From positions 62,001 to 126,000 of the forward strand of contig JAOPKB010000014.1 in NCBI GenBank assembly GCA_025517485.1: a stretch of 64,000 nucleotides of DNA, read 5' to 3'. The notes under the pieces are model-generated. The model was not told the origin of the DNA. It saw only the letters and a list, made by a program, of their open reading frames with translations, and made no database searches. Below, piece after piece: positions 1 to 7,547 of this stretch; the first letter of the stretch is position 1, and each line of letters begins with the position of its first letter. The position numbers were made by a program, and so were the translations under genes. The stretch is from Natronoglomus mannanivorans (GTDB taxonomy: Archaea; Halobacteriota; Halobacteria; Halobacteriales; Natrialbaceae).

Positions 1-53
1 AAAACGCCTCGCAAGCGCGAGCGCCACAGCAGCGTGAGGTGGTCGAACGATGA
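1..53 (+). CDS. rpsE: 30S ribosomal protein uS5, C-terminal end (partial)
   Basis: Only the last ~16 codons are in the window, read from base 3. They give a tail of the form NASQARAPQQREVVER, which resembles the C-terminus I remember for haloarchaeal uS5 (ending near ARVPQHAREKREVIE in Haloarcula). The stop TGA overlaps the ATG of the next gene (ATGA), as expected for coupled ribosomal genes. The position directly before uL30 fits the archaeal spc-operon order. The partial length limits certainty. Confidence 0.75.
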   Translation, partial: NASQARAPQQREVVER

Positions 54-517
54 GAGCGATCGTCCAACTTCGCGGCGAAGTCAACCAGCAACAGGACGTC
101 AAGGACACGCTGTCGATGCTCAACGTCCACAAGGTAAACCACTGTACGCTCGTTCCCGAGAACGACGCCTACCGTGGGATGATCACGAAGGTCAACGACT
201 ACGTCGCCTTCGGTCAGCCGAGCCAAGAGGTCCTCGAGACGCTCTTGCTCAAACGCGGTGAACCCCTCGAGGGACGTCAGTCGGACGTCGACGAGGAGTG
301 GATCGCCGAGAACACCGACTACGACGACGCCGCGGCACTGGCCGAAGCGTTGTTGGCCGAAGAGACGACGCTGCGCGAACAGGGGCTATCGCCGACACTG
401 CGACTGCACCCACCGCGGGGCGGTCACGACGGTGTCAAACATCCGACTATCGAGGGCGGCCAACTCGGAAAGCATACAACTGAAGAGATTAACGCCCTGT
501 TAGAATCGATGCGATAA
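50..517 (+). CDS. rpl30: 50S ribosomal protein uL30
   Basis: A 155-residue archaeal/eukaryal-length L30 (bacterial L30 is only ~60 residues). The N-terminus MRAIVQLRGEVN, the NVHKVNHCTLVP segment and the C-terminal HPPRGGHDGVKHP block are typical of archaeal L30 of the large subunit. The start ATG overlaps the uS5 stop, and the stop lies 2 nt before the uL15 start, so it is co-transcribed with its neighbours. Nothing unusual. Confidence 0.97.
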   Translation: MRAIVQLRGEVNQQQDVKDTLSMLNVHKVNHCTLVPENDAYRGMITKVNDYVAFGQPSQEVLETLLLKRGEPLEGRQSDVDEEWIAENTDYDDAAALAEALLAEETTLREQGLSPTLRLHPPRGGHDGVKHPTIEGGQLGKHTTEEINALLESMR

Positions 518-519
518 CC

Positions 520-1008
520 ATGACCAGCAAGAAACGACGCCAGCGCGGCTCGCGAACCCACAGCGGCGGGACCCACAAGAACCGCCGAGGTGCGGGCCAC
601 CGCGGAGGACGCGGCCGTGCAGGGCGCAGCAAACACGAGTTCCACAACTACGAACCGAAAGGCAAACACGGCTTCAAGCGACCGCAGGACATCCGCGAGG
701 AGGTGCTGGAGATCGATCTCCAGAAACTCGACGAGGATGCGATCCTCTACGTCGCCGAAGATCTCGCCGAAGAAACTGACGACGGCTACCGCCTCGACGC
801 ACGCGATATCGTCGAGGACGGCCACGAGGCCGACGTCGTGAAGGTCCTCGGCGGCGGTCAGGTCCGAAACACACTCGAGGTTACCGCAGACGCCTTCTCC
901 GAGGCGGCCCGCGAGAAACTCGAGGAAGCCGGCGGCGAAGCGCTCCTCTCCGAACGAGCACAGGAGGAGGCCGACGCCGACGACGAAACAGCACAGGACG
1001 AGGAATAA
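520..1008 (+). CDS. rpl15: 50S ribosomal protein uL15
   Basis: 162 residues. The very basic, Gly-rich N-terminus (KKRRQRGSRTHSGGTHKNRRGAGHRGGRG) followed by a globular part is the L15 signature; this extended tail threads into 23S rRNA. The C-terminus is a haloarchaeal acidic tail (ADADDETAQDEE). It starts 2 nt after rpl30 and is followed 3 nt later by secY, the usual archaeal order. Confidence 0.97.
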   Translation: MTSKKRRQRGSRTHSGGTHKNRRGAGHRGGRGRAGRSKHEFHNYEPKGKHGFKRPQDIREEVLEIDLQKLDEDAILYVAEDLAEETDDGYRLDARDIVEDGHEADVVKVLGGGQVRNTLEVTADAFSEAAREKLEEAGGEALLSERAQEEADADDETAQDEE

Positions 1009-1011
1009 ACG

Positions 1012-2469
1012 ATGGGATGGAAGGAAGCCGCCGAACCGGTGCTGACGCGGATGCCTGCAGTTCGCCGTCCGGAGGGACACGTTCCCTTCAAGCGCAAGCT
1101 GGCGTGGACGGCGGGTATCCTCATATTGTACTTCTTCCTGACGAACATCAACCTGCTCGGGCTCAACCAGGCGGAGGCGACTGACCTCTTCGGTCAGTTC
1201 CGTGCCATCCTGGCCGGTGAAATGGGCTCGATCCTGCAGGTCGGTATCGGCCCGATCGTCACGGCGAGCATCGTCTTGCAGTTGCTGGGTGGGGCGAACC
1301 TGCTCGGCCTCGATACGGACGATCCGCGCGATCAGGTCCTCTATCAGGGACTGCAGAAGCTGCTCGTCGTCGTGATGACGGCGCTGACCGCGTTGCCGAT
1401 GGTGTTCGCTGGCGGCTTCCTGCCAGCCCAGCCGACGCTGACGCTCGGCGGAGTGACGTTCGGTGAGTCCGGCGTCCAGGCGCTGATGTTCACCCAGATC
1501 TTCATCGGTGGGATCCTCATCCTCTACATGGACGAGGTCGTCAGCAAGTGGGGCGTCGGCAGCGGGATCGGCCTGTTCATCATCGCCGGTGTGAGCCAGC
1601 GGCTCGTCGCCGGATTCCTCTCGCTGAGCGAAGAAGGGTTCTTCTTCAGCTGGTATCAGATCCTCTTTACCGACGACGTACAGATCGGCTCACTCGTCGG
1701 CGGTGACGGACTCTATCAGCTGATCATCAGCGAAGGCCAGATCCTCGCGTTGTTCACGACGGTCCTGATCTTCGCGATCGTCGTCTACGCGGAGTCGGTC
1801 CGGGTCGAGATCCCGCTGAGTCACGCCCGTGTGAAGGGCGCCCGTGGTCGCTTCCCAGTGAAGCTCATCTACGCGAGCGTCCTGCCGATGATCCTCGTTC
1901 GCGCGCTGCAGGCGAACATTCAGTTCCTCGGCCAGATCGTCAACAGCCAGACGACCATGCCGAGCTGGCTCGGTGTCTACGCGGATGGACAGCCCGTTAG
2001 TGGGTTCTTCTACTACACGGCGCCGATCTACTCGCCGGACGACTGGATGTGGTGGACCGGCCTCACCCAAGAACCGTGGATGATCATGATCCGTATCGGG
2101 GTCGACCTGACGTTCATGGTCATCGGCGGTGCGATCTTCGCGATCTTCTGGGTCGAGACGACCAACATGGGTCCGGAATCGACGGCCCAGCAGATCCAGA
2201 ACTCCGGGATGCAGATCCCCGGCTTCCGACAGAACGTCGGCGTCGTCGAGAAGGTCATGGAGCGGTACATCCCGCAAGTGACCGTCATCGGCGGTGCACT
2301 CGTCGGGCTCCTCGCCGTCATGGCGAACATGCTCGGAACCATCGGGGCCGTCACCGGGACGGGTCTGCTGCTCGCCGTCTCCATTACGTACAAGCTGTAC
2401 GAGGAGATCGCCGAAGAGCAGATGATGGAAATGCATCCGATGATGCGCGAGATGTTCGGCAAGGAATAA
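1012..2469 (+). CDS. secY: Preprotein translocase subunit SecY
   Basis: 485 residues, the expected length for archaeal SecY/Sec61-alpha, the ten-helix channel of the Sec translocon. The start MGWKEAAEPVLTRMPAVRRPEGHVPFKRK is typical, followed by alternating membrane helices and the family loop ESVRVEIPLSHARVKG. The protein ends MREMFGKE. The last codons (2445-2469) form the left copy of a direct repeat whose other copy lies at 17304, so the gene's 3' end has been used as an integration site and rebuilt without changing the reading frame. The segment after the stop belongs to the inserted element. Confidence 0.97.
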   Translation: MGWKEAAEPVLTRMPAVRRPEGHVPFKRKLAWTAGILILYFFLTNINLLGLNQAEATDLFGQFRAILAGEMGSILQVGIGPIVTASIVLQLLGGANLLGLDTDDPRDQVLYQGLQKLLVVVMTALTALPMVFAGGFLPAQPTLTLGGVTFGESGVQALMFTQIFIGGILILYMDEVVSKWGVGSGIGLFIIAGVSQRLVAGFLSLSEEGFFFSWYQILFTDDVQIGSLVGGDGLYQLIISEGQILALFTTVLIFAIVVYAESVRVEIPLSHARVKGARGRFPVKLIYASVLPMILVRALQANIQFLGQIVNSQTTMPSWLGVYADGQPVSGFFYYTAPIYSPDDWMWWTGLTQEPWMIMIRIGVDLTFMVIGGAIFAIFWVETTNMGPESTAQQIQNSGMQIPGFRQNVGVVEKVMERYIPQVTVIGGALVGLLAVMANMLGTIGAVTGTGLLLAVSITYKLYEEIAEEQMMEMHPMMREMFGKE

Positions 2470-2470
2470 C
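2445..2470 (+). repeat. Left attachment repeat (attL), inside secY 3' end
   Basis: 26 bp matching 17304-17329 with a single difference (A at 2466, G at 17325, the third base of the last Glu codon). It covers the codons for MREMFGKE of SecY and the stop. The base before the repeat differs (t versus c) and the sequence after it diverges at once, which is what an att core should look like. Confidence 0.85.
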
Positions 2471-2483
2471 TATAATCTGTTTT

Positions 2484-2508
2484 CGGGCGGTTCGTCGCCC
2501 GGTTTTCT
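2484..2508 (+). terminator. Stem-loop plus T-rich run after secY
   Basis: CGGGCG (2484-2489) pairs with CGCCCG (2496-2501) around a 6-nt loop, followed by TTTTCTT. It lies 15 nt after the secY stop and inside the element, so the element seems to bring its own terminator for the ribosomal-protein/secY operon. Archaeal termination relies mainly on T-tracts, so the stem's role is inferred. Confidence 0.5.
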
Positions 2509-2565
2509 TGTATCAAAATCGAGACCGAATAGCTATCGCTGTACTTCCGTTCGGGGTGGTGCAGC

Positions 2566-3972
2566 GTGAGCACCGTTTCGGACAGCTGTCAAAGTACCGG
2601 GCCGGGTGTGGCCTCTCCAGCCGCCCCATGGCGCGGTACCTCTCGAGAAGAGACGAAGGATGCACTCGCCAACGAAGCCGTTTCACAGCGCGATGGAACG
2701 CCTCTGATGTGCCTCGTCGAGAAGGTGTTTGGCCCTGAGGTCGAATTAGCAGGTGCAGACTACCAGCTCGCCAGACGCTTCTTCGATCGTTATCCTGAAT
2801 TATTCAAAACCAGTACACGGAGCGGTCTTGTGTGGGTTGAACCGACTCCTGAGGCGTGTCGACGGGCTTCACTTGACGCAGCAAGTAAGCAAAGCACGAA
2901 AACGAGAGACGGCGGCGGGGTCGCCCTGTCAACCGCGGAAGCGATGCTCAGACGTCGGAGGCAATTCGACGATCCCGTCGCTCGCGGCGACCTGTTGGGA
3001 GCGTTCGCCGCGAAGCGCGAAGCGACCGAGGATCGTTTCCATGCCTTCGAGGACACCCTTGATTCGGGAACGCACATCCTCGTCCCGTATACGACACGCT
3101 TCAACTCTGAGCGGCGTGTCGGGGAAACACGCAACCGCTACCGAACTGCATGGGAACGCGCAGCGGAGCAACACACTGATGGTGTCGTACTCACACTGAC
3201 GACGGATCCGAGCAAGTACGACCATCTCTTCGATGCCGCTGCGACTCTCCTCAAAGACGTTGATCGGTTGAGAGCGTGGCTGGCGTACGACCCAGCTACC
3301 GGGCCAGCTCGACCGGGTTACCGCCTCCCGGCGATCGTCGTCCCAGAGTTCACCGCAGATGGAAAACCGCACGTCCATATTGCGTTCTTCGGTGTTTCGT
3401 GGCTTACGCCGCAGGTTGCGATCTCGAACTACTGGGACAGGAATTGTAACCGTGGACGAATCGTCTGGCTGGACCGGATCGTGAACCGCGGCGGTCGGTG
3501 GCGCTGGGCGACGAAAACGTCGAACCGGAAGCATCCAGATACGGCTGGACGGAGCCCGCGATCGTATCTCGAGGATGGTGTGAATCTGCTCGCAGAGAGT
3601 GCAGCTGCCCCCGCCGCCGAGCTTCACGAGGCGGCTGCTGCACTCCGAGACGAGTCACGAGCGGAGACGGCGGAAGATCCAGATCCAGCGGCGCGTGAAC
3701 GCGGAGAGCGGCTCTGGAAGGCCGCGCTTTACTGGGCGACTGGATTCCGTGTCTTCACGCTCTCACCGTCGCTCAGAGCCTCTCAGGACGACAGCGAGGA
3801 GTCAGAGAGACGTGCGCTTGCACCAGATGGAACACCTCTTCCGGCGAACGCCCTACCTCGTTACAGGTACATCGGCACAGCACGATACGACGAGTTCCCG
3901 GCATCGGTCCGCGATGGGGCAACCGTCTACCTCGATGGGTCGCCTACCCAGTCAACGCACCCTCCTCCATAG
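2566..3972 (+). CDS. Putative HUH-superfamily replication initiator (Rep) of the element
   Basis: 468 residues from a GTG start; an internal ATG at 2707 is a possible alternative. Three motifs in the right order suggest a rolling-circle-type HUH endonuclease: a hydrophobic motif VVLTLTTDP (residues ~207-215), a metal-binding HVH at 269-271 within KPHVHIAFFG, and a downstream Tyr in PRSYLEDG (Y334) that could be the DNA-linking nucleophile. Haloarchaeal plasmids and some haloviruses carry such Rep proteins. Being the first gene inside attL and opposite the integrase fits a replication role for the excised circle. The motif assignment is by eye; the order and spacing are right but the overall family is not certain. 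Confidence 0.6.
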   Translation: MSTVSDSCQSTGPGVASPAAPWRGTSREETKDALANEAVSQRDGTPLMCLVEKVFGPEVELAGADYQLARRFFDRYPELFKTSTRSGLVWVEPTPEACRRASLDAASKQSTKTRDGGGVALSTAEAMLRRRRQFDDPVARGDLLGAFAAKREATEDRFHAFEDTLDSGTHILVPYTTRFNSERRVGETRNRYRTAWERAAEQHTDGVVLTLTTDPSKYDHLFDAAATLLKDVDRLRAWLAYDPATGPARPGYRLPAIVVPEFTADGKPHVHIAFFGVSWLTPQVAISNYWDRNCNRGRIVWLDRIVNRGGRWRWATKTSNRKHPDTAGRSPRSYLEDGVNLLAESAAAPAAELHEAAAALRDESRAETAEDPDPAARERGERLWKAALYWATGFRVFTLSPSLRASQDDSEESERRALAPDGTPLPANALPRYRYIGTARYDEFPASVRDGATVYLDGSPTQSTHPPP

Positions 3973-4162
3973 ATCGATCGTTCAGAGGATACACGGCGAT
4001 ATAGCGAGCAACCGAAAGGTACGAGAGGAGAATCCCTGATCATGTTGAATAGGTGATCAGAATTGGAGTTGATAAGTCCTTACTCTGCTTTTCATCATCG
4101 AAGATGTTACCTCTAAAAAATCACTAAAACAGGGATGAGTTTCCTGATAGTGTCATATTATA

Positions 4163-4169
4163 TTTATAA
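4163..4169 (+). promoter_or_regulatory. TATA box for the zinc-ribbon gene
   Basis: TTTATAA lies in an AT-rich stretch; its centre is ~40 nt upstream of the ATG at 4206. With the archaeal TATA-to-start distance of ~26 nt, transcription would begin near 4192, giving a very short leader. Confidence 0.5.
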
Positions 4170-4205
4170 CCCCGGTGAGAGTAGGGTTCGAGTGGTGTGT
4201 TACCA

Positions 4206-5003
4206 ATGGGCACTTCAGAGCCAACAAAATACTGTCGGCAATGTGGCACGGAAATGGACGACGAAATACGATACTGTCCAAGTTGTGGCGTTGATCAGTA
4301 CGAAGATTTAGACGAGATTCAGCAAACCAAATCTGACGACAGCGAACCCAAGGAACGAAAATTCACATTTGGGCGGATACTCGCTTGGATCGCTGCACCG
4401 ATCATCCTTCTACTCGGATTAACATTGCTTATTTCAGATCCATTTTCAGGAATCTTATTAATACTCGTTGGTCTCTTTACTTTGCCACTTACTCGAGTTC
4501 GCCTCCGAGACGACCACGGTATCACGTTTTCTCGATGGGTTGTGCTTACGATTGTACTTGTAGGCTTAATTGGAGCTGGCGGGATGATTGACGGCGACGA
4601 AGACATAGCAGGACCCGGTGATACGAACGGAGAGGAAGCGGCTGTAGCTGCTGGTGATGATGCGGAAGCAACTGCTGACGAGGAAGCATCTGATGCAAAT
4701 GAAGAAGCAGCCGCTAACGAAGACGAGGAAGTCGCTGAAGAAGATGGTCTTCAAGTCCGCATCCTATACGATGGAGATTGGAGCGGTGCAGTTGGGGAAG
4801 AAGGATCGACTCAAAGTGTCGAAGGGAATGGAGACGAAACACTTGATGTGTCAGATGATGCTATGATCGTTAGCGCAACTGCTCAGAAGCAAGATGCCTC
4901 AGATGACGAACTCGTCGTCCAAATTCTCAACGACGGGGAGATCATTGAAGAGGGGAGCACGACTGCCGATTACGGCGTCGTTGGTATCAGTGTAGTTGTG
5001 TGA
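4206..5003 (+). CDS. Zinc-ribbon membrane protein with acidic linker, function unknown
   Basis: 265 residues from the ATG (a GTG three codons upstream at 4197 is possible). The N-terminus has a zinc ribbon, CRQCG...CPSCG. Two hydrophobic stretches (around residues 60-100: WIAAPIILLLGLTLLI and GILLILVGLFTL) and a third (VVLTIVLVGLIGAGG) are membrane segments. A long Asp/Glu/Ala-rich linker and a C-terminal beta-rich domain of ~85 residues follow. This layout resembles haloarchaeal zinc-ribbon envelope proteins with a small extracellular domain. It stands alone with its own promoter in the integrative element. No enzymatic motif is visible. Confidence 0.75.
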   Translation: MGTSEPTKYCRQCGTEMDDEIRYCPSCGVDQYEDLDEIQQTKSDDSEPKERKFTFGRILAWIAAPIILLLGLTLLISDPFSGILLILVGLFTLPLTRVRLRDDHGITFSRWVVLTIVLVGLIGAGGMIDGDEDIAGPGDTNGEEAAVAAGDDAEATADEEASDANEEAAANEDEEVAEEDGLQVRILYDGDWSGAVGEEGSTQSVEGNGDETLDVSDDAMIVSATAQKQDASDDELVVQILNDGEIIEEGSTTADYGVVGISVVV

Positions 5004-5099
5004 GATTGAAAAATCGTTATTCCCCTTGCTCAAGGACTTCTACGCATTCGATCCACCCACCTCGAGCAGTAACATAAAAGTAGCAATCAGGCGTCGGAA

Positions 5100-5345
5100 T
5101 CAGAGACACCACGCAATCCGTTCGGCGTCGTTTCGAGCCGTCCCGTTCCATGCTGCGATTGTCGTCTGGCGGGTCGCCTCGAGGACCGGGTCGACACCAC
5201 GCCAGCGTGCCCGGCAGGGGATCCCGCAGAACTCGCGCATCCGATCGTTCGCCGCACCGAAGCCGAGCGACTCACGCGCTCTCACGATCTCGTCGACGGG
5301 GACCAGATTGAGGCTGCGGTTGCACTCGAAACAGCGATCGGCCAT
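5100..5345 (-). CDS. Small Cys-rich protein (third gene of the SWIM operon)
   Basis: 81 residues. Cys pairs CFEC near the N-terminus and CGIPC in the middle could bind one zinc. The ATG at 5345 follows the stop of the 40-residue gene by 2 nt, and that stop is preceded by GAGGGGAGG, a good ribosome-binding sequence, so the start is well supported. It is cotranscribed with the two upstream small zinc proteins. Small proteins of this kind are common cargo of haloarchaeal plasmids and proviruses and probably bind DNA or protein; no specific function can be given. Confidence 0.65.
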   Translation of the reverse strand: MADRCFECNRSLNLVPVDEIVRARESLGFGAANDRMREFCGIPCRARWRGVDPVLEATRQTTIAAWNGTARNDAERIAWCL

Positions 5346-5347
5346 CG

Positions 5348-5470
5348 TCACCTCCCCTCGTCGCGATCGCGATCGTCGTACACTTTGAGCAGCCCGCAGC
5401 GCTCGCACGCAACGCCCTCGATGGGCCCGTGGACGGCCGAGACGCGCCCGCCGCATCCGCGGCAAGTCAT
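5348..5470 (-). CDS. 40-residue zinc-finger-like protein
   Basis: Only 40 residues: begins MTCRGCGGRVSAVHGP and contains CxxC (TCRGC) and a second CxxC (CERCG), spaced as in a minimal zinc ribbon. The start ATG overlaps the stop of the upstream SWIM gene (ATGA at 5467-5470), and it ends 2 nt before the next gene. The tight packing and paired CxxC motifs are the reasons to believe so short a reading frame. Confidence 0.65.
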   Translation of the reverse strand: MTCRGCGGRVSAVHGPIEGVACERCGLLKVYDDRDRDEGR

Positions 5471-5997
5471 TGGTCATCACCTTCCTCTGCTGGCTCTCGG
5501 AAGCCCTCTCGCCAGCACATGTAGCACGGGAGGTCGCCCTGACAGCAGCAGTCGACCGGTCGCTCTCGCCCACCGTCGGCGATCGCGCGCGACGCCGAGT
5601 CGTCTGATTCGATCTCCTCATGGTCTTCCTCGAGATCACGGGCGAACACGGGCTCTGCGTCAACGTGCATCCCAATCTGGTCATCCAGCGCGTTGGGGTC
5701 GACCCAGCTGGGGATCGGTCGCATACCTGTTTCGTAGGTGATACGTGCGGCGTGCTTGCATAGGCGACGGCCGTCCTTCGTTGGGAGGTTGTACTGAAAG
5801 TCGGGACATTCGCAGGCACCTTCGCGGATATCTACGAGGTACTCACGTCCGCTGCCCGAGACGACGAGGTACAGGTCGTCAGCGCCACAGATACGCGGGT
5901 CCTGTTCGTCGAGGACACTCATCACTTCGGTCAACGCGCGGACATCCCGTGCGTCGAGGTCGTTGCATTCTTCGCTGCTGGGTGTGTAGGTAGTCAT
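5467..5997 (-). CDS. SWIM-type zinc-finger protein
   Basis: 176 residues from the ATG at 5997. A SWIM-like pattern is visible at residues 53-82: YLVDIREGACECPDF then CKH, i.e. CxC...CxH (C62, C64, C80, H82), the zinc site of small haloarchaeal SWIM proteins. A second Cys cluster (CCCQ...CYMC) lies near the C-terminus. SWIM domains bind DNA or protein; these small versions usually sit in mobile elements. First gene of a three-gene minus-strand operon, divergent from the winged-helix regulator at 6229. The intergenic operator repeats suggest control by that regulator. Confidence 0.75.
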   Translation of the reverse strand: MTTYTPSSEECNDLDARDVRALTEVMSVLDEQDPRICGADDLYLVVSGSGREYLVDIREGACECPDFQYNLPTKDGRRLCKHAARITYETGMRPIPSWVDPNALDDQIGMHVDAEPVFARDLEEDHEEIESDDSASRAIADGGRERPVDCCCQGDLPCYMCWREGFREPAEEGDDQ

Positions 5998-6093
5998 GGC
6001 TGTTGCATCCAAGACAGCCCAGCTCGGGTGTTGGCGCACCCGGGCATTCTACCGTGACTGAACGCCCCGAGGAGTGGGTCTGTCTACACCTAT

Positions 6094-6192
6094 ACCTACA
6101 ACGGCACAGGCTATAAAGTTATTTCAGGTGCTCGAGATAGTCGTTTTCACTACCTATTCTGTTGTAGGATCACGTTGTAGGTACCTACAACG
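6094..6192. promoter_or_regulatory. Operator region with a perfect 20-bp palindrome and extra half-sites
   Basis: A perfect palindrome at 6173-6192 has half-site ACCTACAACG. The same half-site recurs at 6094-6104 (ACCTACAACGG), and in inverted orientation as TTGTAGG at 6162-6168. Together these form four half-sites in the 230-bp divergent intergenic region between the SWIM operon and the winged-helix gene. This is the expected arrangement for a dimeric regulator controlling itself and the divergent operon. Confidence 0.6.
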
Positions 6193-6228
6193 GTAAAGGA
6201 TTACTCGCTCTACGTAGAAGGAAGGAAT

Positions 6229-6498
6229 ATGGGACGAGAGCGCGACGAGAGTGGACAGTTCAACGACCAGATTCAACCAGAAACAGTGCTGGAGGTCTTC
6301 AAAGCGCTTGAGGACACCGCACGTCCACTCACCGCAACCGATGTTGCCAATGAGATGGATATAGCTCGTCGGACCGCATACAACAAGCTGAACCTCCTCG
6401 TCGAACGTGATGAGCTCGAGACGCGCAAGGTCGGTGCGCGTGGTCGCGTCTGGTGGGTGCCACACCTTGATGGATCGGATAGCGGATCAATACCATAG
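6229..6498 (+). CDS. Winged-helix transcriptional regulator
   Basis: 89 residues. After a short polar N-terminus, residues ~17-80 read as a winged helix: helix, LTATDVANEMDIARRTAYNKLNLLVERDELETRKVGARGRVWWVP, i.e. HTH followed by a beta wing. A GGAAGGA sequence lies just before the ATG. The palindromic operator immediately upstream suggests autoregulation and repression of the divergent SWIM operon. It may be the element's lysogeny/maintenance regulator; that role is inference. Confidence 0.8.
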   Translation: MGRERDESGQFNDQIQPETVLEVFKALEDTARPLTATDVANEMDIARRTAYNKLNLLVERDELETRKVGARGRVWWVPHLDGSDSGSIP

Positions 6499-6818
6499 GG
6501 GCACCAGCCACTCGAGGATATCGGAGCGAATAGTCGTGAGCTGGCATTGAACAGGTGATCGCGAGGTACAGACCGTCACGCTATACTGCTCGATGGATTT
6601 TACCCCCTCTGCAAAGTCGACCCGGGGGGTCGGTTACCCCCGGTGGGGCTACCGGTCCGTAAGTTTCTATCAACCCCCACCATTCATATAATAATTCTGC
6701 CATTAAAACGATGGCTCTAACTGGTGTAACACCCTTGGCAGTTCAGAAGCAAGAGGCGGATTTCAGATAGTGTAATGCGTGTTATTCCCGGCCTTAGAAC
6801 TACTCGGTCGAGTAGAGT
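6499..6818. other. Gene-free stretch (320 bp) with G/C-rich inverted repeats
   Basis: No convincing reading frame. Around 6600-6660 there are runs of C and G (tacccc, acccgggggg, tacccccggtgggg) that can form imperfect stem-loops, flanked by AT-rich sequence (6680-6710). It might be a terminator for the convergent operons or part of an origin, but I see no regular iterons. Confidence 0.3.
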
Positions 6819-7547
6819 TTAAATGGTTAAGGAGTTCCCATTCAAGCGCAACCACTCGCGTCGATCTTCGTAATCGGGAATGAGTGTTCCAACTGTGTTC
6901 CAAAACGAATCCGAATGGTCGTCATGAACTGCGTGTGCCAACTCGTGGACAAGGACGTAATCTTGAATCCGGACCGGTGCGAGAATTAGTCGCCAGTTTA
7001 ACCGGACCGTCCCGTTCTCGTATTCACCCCAGCGGCCCTCGAGTTCACGGACATCGACCGGGACGTCCTCGAGACCCAGCTTTGATTCAAATCGTGGGCT
7101 TCGAGTCGGGAGATCGTCTTTCGCACGTCGAAGATACCAGTCAACGACTGCCTGTCGTTTGCGCCGGATACTCACGTGGTCGTCTGGTGCATCGAATCGG
7201 TGTACTCGAAGTGTGAATTCGTCCCCATCAAACGAGAGCCGGGGTTCCGTAACATCGTCTTTGATGACATTGAGATGGTACTCACGGCCCCGATACGGGA
7301 GCTTCTCGCCGCTCATGAACTCCTTGGGATAGGGTGGCTCCATTTGCTCTTTGAGTCCATAGAGCTTCTCGAGCAGCCACTCACGACGGCTCTCGAGGAC
7401 CGTTTCAACCTCGTCGATCGTTGCCGTCATCGGGGCACGGACGGTGAGTTCGAGTGACTGATCCAACGAGAGGCCGATGGTCTCGCGGTCCTGTGACCAG
7501 TCGATCTCATAGGGGACCACTGTCTGACCGATGTGGAACTCTCTCAT
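6819..7547 (-). CDS. YgjP/SprT-like zinc metallopeptidase linked to type I RM
   Basis: 242 residues. The HELAH motif at 201-205 with a third ligand H211 (HELAHAVHDDHSDSFW) and the N-terminal beta-rich half match the YgjP-like metallopeptidase domain (once DUF45). The motif RWGEYENGTVRLNWRLILAP just before it is also typical. The ATG overlaps the hsdR stop (ATGA, 7544-7547), so it is the fourth gene of the RM operon. Such peptidases frequently follow hsdR; they may control the amount of restriction subunit, but that is inference. Full length for the family. Confidence 0.85.
   Translation of the reverse strand: MREFHIGQTVVPYEIDWSQDRETIGLSLDQSLELTVRAPMTATIDEVETVLESRREWLLEKLYGLKEQMEPPYPKEFMSGEKLPYRGREYHLNVIKDDVTEPRLSFDGDEFTLRVHRFDAPDDHVSIRRKRQAVVDWYLRRAKDDLPTRSPRFESKLGLEDVPVDVRELEGRWGEYENGTVRLNWRLILAPVRIQDYVLVHELAHAVHDDHSDSFWNTVGTLIPDYEDRREWLRLNGNSLTI

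Noticed and set aside
5346..5819. N-terminal extension of the 81-residue Cys protein upstream of 5345
   Set aside because: The extension overlaps the 40-residue gene and the SWIM gene in another frame; the ATG at 5345 has a good ribosome-binding sequence.
6590..6665. Replication origin of the integrative element
   Set aside because: The C/G-run region has inverted repeats but no iterons or recognised origin boxes, so it is listed only as a gene-free stretch.
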